This document shows positions 6,847 through 10,615 of a stretch of DNA of 10,615 nt, piece by piece. A model generated the notes under the pieces. It worked only from the letters and a program-made list of their open reading frames with translations, made no database searches and had not been told where the DNA came from. Every line of letters begins with the position of its first letter. Position 1 is the stretch's first letter. Both the position numbers and the translations under genes were made by a program. This DNA comes from an uncultured archaeon (lineage in GTDB: Archaea; Nanobdellota; Nanobdellia; Pacearchaeales; GW2011-AR1): the NCBI GenBank assembly GCA_903873955.1, contig CAIQQL010000044.1:1-10615 (forward strand). The letters run 5' to 3'.

Positions 6847-7119
6847 TTAAACATTCCCTACAGATTTTTTCAGTGGAAAACGATGCATCTTCCCACAGTT
6901 AGCACAGGTGATGACAGTATACACCTTGTTTATTCTGATCTTCCCGATTAACGGAGAAAAGCAATGTTTACAAAATCTCTTTCGAAGCGGGCCGAGACGA
7001 AGCTTATATTTCATGGCAAGCCTTCTAATCTTTTTTACTTCACTTGCGGTAAAATGAGCCTTTGTAGAAAACTCACTTATCCTTTTTTGTGCATCCGCTT
7101 TAGAGATCGCAGGTTTCAT
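6847..7119 (-). CDS. rnp4: RNase P protein component 4 (Rpp21/Rpr2-like)
   Basis: Small zinc-ribbon subunit that, with Rpp29, binds the specificity domain of RNase P RNA and helps tRNA recognition. The 90-residue protein has an N-terminal helical part (KADAQKRISEFSTKAHF, SEVKKIRRLAMKYKLRLGP), the characteristic KRFCKHCFSPL (48-57), a basic strand GKIRINKVYTVITCANCG (59-76) and KMHRFPLK. Four cysteines, C50, C53, C72 and C75, form the zinc site as two CxxC pairs. It is slightly shorter than typical archaeal members but complete at both conserved ends. It is the first gene of the housekeeping operon, 86 nt downstream of the 5S rRNA gene on the same strand, with a likely promoter in between. Confidence 0.94.
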   Translation of the reverse strand: MKPAISKADAQKRISEFSTKAHFTASEVKKIRRLAMKYKLRLGPLRKRFCKHCFSPLIGKIRINKVYTVITCANCGKMHRFPLKKSVGNV

Positions 7120-7160
7120 AGAACAAGTTCGTCATTGGTCTATTTGATACTTTGGGTGGT

Positions 7161-7168
7161 TTAAAAAA
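7161..7168 (-). promoter_or_regulatory. TATA-like box upstream of the rnp4 operon
   Basis: The minus strand reads GGTTTTTTAAACC, with TTTTTTAA at 7168-7161. It is centred about 45 nt before the rnp4 ATG, predicting a start near 7139 and a leader of about 20 nt. A weaker box (TATCAAAT, 27 nt before the ATG) could give a leaderless start. The T-run may also act as a backup terminator for 5S. Confidence 0.4.
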
Positions 7169-7193
7169 CCGAAAATAAGGATAGCATACGCAT

Positions 7194-7204
7194 AAAAAGA
7201 AAAA
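7194..7204 (-). terminator. T-rich terminator after 5S rRNA
   Basis: Immediately after the 5S 3' end the minus strand reads TTTTTCTTTTT (7204-7194). Such U-tracts are efficient archaeal intrinsic terminators and do not require a hairpin. Confidence 0.6.
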
Positions 7205-7205
7205 G

Positions 7206-7321
7206 TGAAGACAGCATCGGAGTTTCGCCTCTTGTGGGAGACTAACGCAACCGACGTAACCAGCTTGACTTCTGTGTTCGGAATGGGAACAGGTATGGCC
7301 TGATTACTATGGCCGTCTTCA
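7206..7321 (-). rRNA. rrf: 5S ribosomal RNA
   Basis: The minus strand carries the 5S consensus: GGCCATACCTGTTCCCATTC then CGAACACAGAAGTCAAGC, and towards the 3' end GTTAGTCTCCC...GAAACTCCGATGC. The ends close helix I: TGAAGACGG at 7321-7313 pairs with CTGTCTTCA at 7214-7206, nine pairs including one G-U. Length is about 114-116 nt. The RNA is part of the central protuberance of the large ribosomal subunit. No 16S or 23S gene lies nearby in the window, so it is a solitary 5S gene with its own TATA box about 25 nt upstream and a T-rich terminator. The end coordinates are set by the helix and may be off by one or two bases. Confidence 0.95.
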
Positions 7322-7341
7322 TTTAGGCAATGAATATAGCG

Positions 7342-7349
7342 TTTAAAAA
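7342..7349 (-). promoter_or_regulatory. TATA box and BRE of the 5S rRNA gene
   Basis: The minus strand reads CGGAAAGCTTTTTAAACGC. TTTTTAAA (7349-7342) is centred 25 nt before the 5S 5' end, and the purine-rich GGAAAG just upstream fits a TFB recognition element. Confidence 0.7.
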
Positions 7350-7372
7350 GCTTTCCGTTACGCCGGCTTTGC

Positions 7373-7395
7373 ACGGATAAGGTATCTTAATCCGT
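7373..7395. repeat. inverted repeat between lycopene cyclase gene and 5S promoter
   Basis: ACGGATAAG (7373-7381) pairs with CTTAATCCGT (7386-7395), a 9-bp stem with one bulged A and a GTAT loop. It lies 27 nt past the stop of the lycopene-cyclase-like gene and 24 bp before the 5S TATA box, so it may insulate the two units or end the upstream transcript. No long T-run follows, so terminator function is uncertain. Confidence 0.45.
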
Positions 7396-7421
7396 TCAGC
7401 GATGGTTTTCTGCACAGACAT

Positions 7422-7718
7422 CTATTTGAGTTTTTTATCGTAAAACTTGTACATAGTCAAGATAGTATAAGGAGCAATGAGATAAAATAAGAATTCCTCG
7501 ATAGGCAGTCCGTATATTCTTATGCCGATTAATCCTGGACCTGGAAATACCCAGTGTGAATGAGAAACAGCGTAATAATCCCAAATCATTCCAACAACAA
7601 AGATATTGAGAGTAACTATAACCCTTTCTTTCATAGAATGATAGAGATGAATACCATATTTCCATTCAATGAATAGAGTAACCAAAAAGATTGCCATCAA
7701 AATGACAAAATATTCCAT
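7422..7718 (-). CDS. single-domain lycopene cyclase-like membrane protein
   Basis: A 98-residue integral membrane protein with the lycopene beta-cyclase domain found in CarR/CrtYc/CrtYd-type enzymes (PF18916 family, recalled). The signature block spans residues 46-83: WDYYAVSHSHWVFPGPG, then IGIRIYGLPIEEFLFYL and IAPY; the PxEEFLFY motif is the most diagnostic. About three membrane segments are visible (3-17, 33-47, 72-90). The enzymes close the ends of lycopene to beta rings, towards beta-carotene and retinal. Known enzymes use two such domains, fused or as a heterodimer; only one copy is present here, so it may work as a homodimer, need a partner elsewhere, or do something else. No other carotenoid gene is in the window. 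A TATA box 25 nt upstream supports the ATG at 7718 and a leaderless message. Confidence 0.85.
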   Translation of the reverse strand: MEYFVILMAIFLVTLFIEWKYGIHLYHSMKERVIVTLNIFVVGMIWDYYAVSHSHWVFPGPGLIGIRIYGLPIEEFLFYLIAPYTILTMYKFYDKKLK

Positions 7719-7739
7719 GTCTAAGGATTATCCTTTAAG

Positions 7740-7747
7740 ATTATAAA
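7740..7747 (-). promoter_or_regulatory. TATA box for the lycopene cyclase-like gene
   Basis: The minus strand reads AAAGGAATATTTATAATC, with TTTATAAT at 7747-7740 centred 25.5 nt before the ATG at 7718; the purine run AAAGGAA could be the BRE. A leaderless message is predicted. The rest of 7748-7930 shows no gene, only a short palindrome at 7840-7855. Confidence 0.65.
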
Positions 7748-7937
7748 TATTCCTTTAAAGTTTTGTAGCCACAACAAGATTTAATGATTTTGGTGACTCA
7801 GGATATGAGTAGGGAGTGTCTTTAGGCCAGTAGAGTTCCATCTCTGATTAGAGATTTGTCAGTAGCTTCACTGATCCTTAGAAAGGGGAAAATAGGAGAG
7901 TATCTTCTTTTATCTCTTATTCATCAATCGCGTAAGA

Positions 7938-7945
7938 TTTATATG
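7938..7945 (+). promoter_or_regulatory. TATA box for the cysteine-rich surface protein gene
   Basis: TTTATATG is centred about 25.5 nt before the ATG at 7967, which supports that start codon and predicts a leaderless message. Confidence 0.6.
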
Positions 7946-7966
7946 CTATCACTAACTTAGAGATTT

Positions 7967-8929
7967 ATGGACAAAAGAGGGCTTTCTGAACGGTTTTTTT
8001 ATGTAGCATTCATCTTCTTTATCAGCCTGTTCATTCTTTTCATTGCAATATTATCATTTCCAGTATCCCACTTAGGATACACTACTAATTCTCCTTCAAC
8101 GGAAGATCAAGGTTATGGTTATGGTTATGGTGACAATACGTCTCAAGATCAACAAACCAGCAGCAGCGATAATGGAAATAGCAATCCTTCAAGTGCCCCT
8201 CCCTACGGTTCTTCAGGCGGAGGCAATGGTCCACAAAAAACCCCGAACCCTCCTTCAGGTCAAAAGGCCTGCACCGATAGCAGCTTTACAACCCAAGACT
8301 CTGGAGCGTATGCCTGTGGGCAAGGTTGTTGTTATTCAGGGCAGGTTTGTTGCGGAAAGTCCACCTGCTGTGACAGCGCCACTGCTAGTTGTGACTCGGC
8401 ATTAGGCCATGATTATTGTCAGGAAAAATGTTCTAAGACCCAAATTACCTGCGGAGATACTTGCTGCGATCCAAAAACTCAAGAATGCCGAAAACAACTT
8501 TGGGGTTTTCTTGGATATTGCGTCCCTAAGGGAAGTTGCGATGCAGGCACTTCTGCCTGTCCTAAGACCGCAAAGAGCTATTCGGGCGTCAAAGTATGCT
8601 GTCAGCCATATGAGGATTGCGTCCAGAAAAGCGGTGCTTGGGGCTGCAATGCAAAAAAAGATGCATGCCCTTCTGGAACCGATTTTTGTGATAGCCAAGG
8701 TCCAAACTTCAAGGCAGGAGACCGTTCCAAATGTTGCGCGACAGGTACTTGCCAGCATGACCCTACAGGATATCCAAAATGCATGAGTGATACATCCATC
8801 ATCGCATCCAATAAAGCATCGCCTTCCGCATCACCGGAAACACCTGCAGCCATTCTTCCCAGTTCTTCTTGCAAGGGAAATGTGATAACCTGCTGGATTC
8901 AGTCGATCTGGAAGAAGATTTTTGGTTAA
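7967..8929 (+). CDS. membrane-anchored secreted cysteine-repeat protein
   Basis: Predicted exported protein of 320 residues, family not recognised. A short basic start is followed by one hydrophobic segment (about 10-34), a signal anchor or signal peptide. Residues 37-100 are a low-complexity linker rich in Ser, Gly, Pro, Asn and Gln, with GYGYGYG at 49-55. Residues 102-272 hold 28 of the 30 cysteines, with CC doublets at 121, 128, 134, 166, 211 and 256. Four modules of the form CC-x(4-6)-C-x(8-10)-C can be aligned (134-151, 166-185, 211-227, 256-272), linked by further C-x5-C pairs. A Ser/Ala/Pro stretch (278-300), two last cysteines (302, 309) and WIQSIWKKIFG end the protein. The even cysteine count and export signal suggest disulfide-stapled extracellular repeats, reminiscent of granulin-like CC patterns but not matching them exactly. 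It has its own TATA box. Adhesion or envelope function is only inferred. Confidence 0.85.
   Translation: MDKRGLSERFFYVAFIFFISLFILFIAILSFPVSHLGYTTNSPSTEDQGYGYGYGDNTSQDQQTSSSDNGNSNPSSAPPYGSSGGGNGPQKTPNPPSGQKACTDSSFTTQDSGAYACGQGCCYSGQVCCGKSTCCDSATASCDSALGHDYCQEKCSKTQITCGDTCCDPKTQECRKQLWGFLGYCVPKGSCDAGTSACPKTAKSYSGVKVCCQPYEDCVQKSGAWGCNAKKDACPSGTDFCDSQGPNFKAGDRSKCCATGTCQHDPTGYPKCMSDTSIIASNKASPSASPETPAAILPSSSCKGNVITCWIQSIWKKIFG
8111..8131 (+). repeat. GGTTAT hexanucleotide tandem repeat inside CDS
   Basis: Three and a half perfect copies of GGTTAT encode the GYGYGYG run at residues 49-55 of the cysteine-rich protein. Copy number changes would keep the frame and alter only linker length. Confidence 0.85.
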
Positions 8930-9297
8930 TGACCTGTTTGACTGTATAACCTGTCAAATTGGTACCAGAGATAACCTAATTCTTTTTCTGTAGGCGCATC
9001 CGGACTAATTCCATACGCGCGCATTGCAGTCCTATCAAAAGAAGTGTCAAATTTCCTATTTTCCATGTAGATCCTCAGTCTTTCCTGACTTTCCTGGCTA
9101 AGATCTTGACGATTAAATTCACTTATTTCTTTACGCACCAGCCTCTTTTGGTAGGGAGTCTGCGGGGCATTTAAGAGAAAGGCCCTTTCCAGGGGACTTG
9201 CAAGACCCTCCTGTTTTGGTGTATGCGCACATCCTCCTAATCCTATTGCTGCTGAAAGCAAAAGAGCTCCAGTCAATGATTTAAGTCCGTTTTTCAT
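8926..9297 (-). CDS. small lipobox (lipoprotein-like) surface protein
   Basis: A small exported protein with a classical lipobox. The start MKNGLKSLTGALLLSAAIGL is basic then hydrophobic and ends in L-G-G-C, a match to L-[AG]-[GA]-C, so the cysteine may be lipid-modified and become the mature N-terminus. The mature ~100 residues are soluble and charged, probably helical (LERAFLLNAPQTPYQKRLVR, EISEFNRQDLSQESQERLRI), ending in KELGYLWYQFDRLYSQTGH. No family is recognised. An upstream in-frame ATG at 9306 would add MKY, but the TATA box is only about 16 nt before it and 25.5 nt before the ATG at 9297, so 9297 is preferred. The last 4 nt overlap the convergent cysteine-rich gene. Confidence 0.75.
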   Translation of the reverse strand: MKNGLKSLTGALLLSAAIGLGGCAHTPKQEGLASPLERAFLLNAPQTPYQKRLVRKEISEFNRQDLSQESQERLRIYMENRKFDTSFDRTAMRAYGISPDAPTEKELGYLWYQFDRLYSQTGH

Positions 9298-9318
9298 ATA
9301 TTTCATAGGTGTTCATTC

Positions 9319-9326
9319 TTTATAAA
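9319..9326 (-). promoter_or_regulatory. TATA box for the lipobox protein gene
   Basis: The minus strand reads AGAAGGATTTATAAAG; TTTATAAA (9326-9319) is centred 25.5 nt before the ATG at 9297. It decides between the two candidate starts. The remaining divergent spacer (9327-9505) shows no gene that I can support. Confidence 0.6.
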
Positions 9327-9506
9327 TCCTTCTGTTTTTACTACTTATTAGTGACTAATTACTTTTTAAGAATCGCAAAAAAAACATCACAGGACACGTA
9401 AAGAGGCGAATCAAAGAAAATCCTAAAAATAAACATCTGTCATCGGCATTGCAAGCATCAGCCCGATAAGATTGCATGAAATGTACATGTTCCGCATCCA
9501 TAATTC

Positions 9507-9524
9507 TTTTAAATCATTTAATTC
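9507..9524 (+). promoter_or_regulatory. AT-rich promoter region of the 292-residue gene
   Basis: Two overlapping candidate TATA boxes are present: TTTTAAAT (9507-9514, predicting a start near 9536 and a 13-nt leader) and TTTAATTC (9517-9524, predicting a start almost at the ATG). I cannot choose between them. Confidence 0.4.
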
Positions 9525-9548
9525 ACAAACAAGGATAATCGGTTTTTT

Positions 9549-10427
9549 ATGACATCTACACCAAATTCACCTTATGAGCCTCCTTCTCAAGAGCCAATCA
9601 TGGATACTCCCTGGTGTAGGCCCCATTACAGTCTGCGGTATATGCCCCAAGCACCAGGAAGATATGCTGCTTCAGGCAATCGCCTCGGCCCTTTGCCCGA
9701 TACGCCCTTCTATGAACTTGACCGCGTCACACTCACCGGTCAATTAGGAGAGAATTTCAGAACCAACAGCGCATTGGAAGCCTCTTTGCAAGATAAATTC
9801 AACAAAGCCTGCCCGAGGTCACCACGAACACTCCCTTTGACCCAACAACAGTTCCATCGCGACATCGGCCAAGCCGTCATCGTTTCCATCAACTATCAAG
9901 CACTCATCGAAGAGGGAGATAGCCGAATTTACAGAATCAGCCCTGCCCAAGGAGCATCCTGGCAGATGTCCGTCAGCGCAAGAGATATCGCACGAGTCGT
10001 CAAGAGAGGCCCAGTATGGGAATATCTCAAAAACCGCGCCCCGCCTTTTTTTGACGATGTGCATGAGGCAATAGACTTCTATCTTGCCGTCGGGCAAGGT
10101 TATACCTGGCCTAAACCTGCAGACGTTTCCCATTGGACCATCGAGCACCTCAAAGCGCTCCTCGAGTCCGAAAAAATCCATGCCTGGTCGAATATATATC
10201 ACTCCACTTCCCAAGAGGGCGCACTCTGCCCAGTCATCTTTCACGATAATACCCTTGGCACGACCTTACGAAAAGAGCTTCTGCAGGCATACAGCACGCC
10301 TCTGGAAAGACTTGGTAGGAAGAAAGGGAGCAAAAATAGCAATCCTCTTGAAAAGAACAGGTTATCGTCTCCGATTACCCCTAGAAGACTGGGAGAAAAC
10401 CAAAGGGTCTTTGTCAAAGCCGCATAA
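9549..10427 (+). CDS. unrecognised 292-residue protein next to tRNA-Leu
   Basis: Family not recognised. No signal peptide or membrane segment is visible, so it is probably cytoplasmic. The N-terminal ~55 residues are proline-rich and likely disordered (NSPYEPPSQEP, YMPQAPGRYAASGN). A folded region follows (about 55-250), with IVSINYQALIEEGDSRIYRI (111-130), WQMSVSARDIARVVKRGPVW (138-157), DDVHEAIDFYLAVGQG (169-184) and WTIEHLKALLESEKIHAW (196-213). The C-terminal ~40 residues are basic (LGRKKGSKNSNPLEKNR, SSPITPRRLG), which could bind nucleic acid; that is inference. Codons are richer in G and C than in the 270-1258 genes (for example frequent CTC, GCC and ATC), so it may have a different history. 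It lies alone upstream of a tRNA gene, a common place for accessory genes. No integrase motif is seen. Confidence 0.7.
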   Translation: MTSTPNSPYEPPSQEPIMDTPWCRPHYSLRYMPQAPGRYAASGNRLGPLPDTPFYELDRVTLTGQLGENFRTNSALEASLQDKFNKACPRSPRTLPLTQQQFHRDIGQAVIVSINYQALIEEGDSRIYRISPAQGASWQMSVSARDIARVVKRGPVWEYLKNRAPPFFDDVHEAIDFYLAVGQGYTWPKPADVSHWTIEHLKALLESEKIHAWSNIYHSTSQEGALCPVIFHDNTLGTTLRKELLQAYSTPLERLGRKKGSKNSNPLEKNRLSSPITPRRLGENQRVFVKAA

Positions 10428-10510
10428 TTCCCTCCAGGAAAGAAGGCCGACCTTAGAACCGGTCCAGGTCTTGATTTAGAACGACACAGCAGTAATGGCA
10501 AACCTTAAGC

Positions 10511-10518
10511 TTTAAAAT
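10511..10518 (+). promoter_or_regulatory. TATA box of the tRNA-Leu gene
   Basis: TTTAAAAT is centred about 29.5 nt before the first tRNA base, predicting a transcription start about 4 nt upstream of the mature 5' end. That short leader would be removed by RNase P. Confidence 0.55.
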
Positions 10519-10543
10519 ATCGCAAGTGCTCGTAAATTCATAT

Positions 10544-10615
10544 GCAGGAGTAGCAAAGTGGTCAAATGCGAGGGACTCAAAATCCCTTCTCTTAGTGAGT
10601 TCGGAGGTTCGAATC
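10544..10615 (+). tRNA. tRNA-Leu (anticodon CAA), 3' part outside window
   Basis: The acceptor strand GCAGGAG begins at 10544, followed by TA and a D arm GCA...TGC with GG in the loop. The anticodon stem AGGGA/TCCCT (10571-10575 and 10583-10587) holds the loop CTCAAAA, with CAA at 10578-10580 reading UUG codons. A long variable arm (CTC...GAG) marks a class II tRNA, as expected for leucine. The T arm GGAGGTTCGAATC is cut by the window end, so the 3' acceptor strand is missing. No intron is visible at the usual 37/38 site. Confidence 0.93.

Noticed and set aside
7132..7374. 80-codon open frame on the minus strand
   Set aside because: It runs through the 5S rRNA gene and its promoter; the rRNA signature and helix I explain this sequence.
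7840..7855. Palindrome ATCTCT-GATT-AGAGAT in the divergent spacer
   Set aside because: A 6-bp stem is easily expected by chance, and it is not placed at either TATA box.
8402..8874. Open frames on both strands over the cysteine-rich gene
   Set aside because: They overlap a gene with a promoter, an export signal and a regular cysteine pattern, and lack protein-like features of their own.
9440..9480. Possible C/D box-like motifs (CTGATG, GATGA) on the minus strand
   Set aside because: No properly spaced C and D pair with a terminal stem could be found.
10084..10479. 131-codon open frame on the plus strand
   Set aside because: It is an out-of-frame overlap of the 292-residue gene; its basic, low-complexity translation and lack of a promoter look like a shadow.
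1..10615. CRISPR arrays, insertion sequences, prophage genes
   Set aside because: No regularly spaced repeats, transposase-like proteins, terminal inverted repeats or phage proteins were seen.

Overview
The window looks like chromosomal DNA of an archaeon, probably a small-genome DPANN lineage of the Woesearchaeota/Pacearchaeota kind. The evidence is direct: an archaeal/eukaryotic-type pheS and pheT pair, two archaeal RNase P protein subunits (Rpp30-like and Rpp21-like), an archaeal-type UMP kinase, a solitary 5S rRNA gene, and TATA-box promoters about 25-27 nt upstream of several start codons. The lineage is inferred from gene style and order; no search was possible.

Layout. Positions 1-270 hold a possible broken reading frame and no intact gene. 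Positions 270-1258 (minus) encode a seven-helix membrane protein followed by a small winged-helix protein, a likely two-gene sensor/regulator unit. Positions 1259-1489 are a divergent promoter region with an odd short ORF, a very strong Shine-Dalgarno match and a GC-rich hairpin. Positions 1490-2538 (plus) encode two unrecognised proteins, one soluble and helical, one with two membrane segments.

Positions 2528-7119 (minus) form the housekeeping operon rnp4 - pyrH - rnp3 - pheS - pheT, with gaps of 0-24 nt. It joins tRNA 5'-end maturation, pyrimidine nucleotide supply and phenylalanyl-tRNA formation. Just upstream on the same strand is a 5S rRNA gene (about 7206-7321) with its own TATA box and a T-rich terminator.

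Positions 7422-10615 are more accessory: a single-domain lycopene-cyclase-like membrane protein (minus), a membrane-anchored secreted protein with 30 cysteines in repeated CC modules (plus), a small lipobox protein (minus), a 292-residue protein of unknown function (plus), and the 5' part of a tRNA-Leu(CAA) cut by the window end.

Most first genes of transcription units seem to be leaderless (TATA box 25-27 nt before ATG). No CRISPR array, transposase or prophage gene was seen. The best candidates for new biology are the 7TM/winged-helix pair, the cysteine-repeat surface protein, the short ORF/hairpin region at 1358-1459 and the short RNase P subunit; none is proven to be a novel system.
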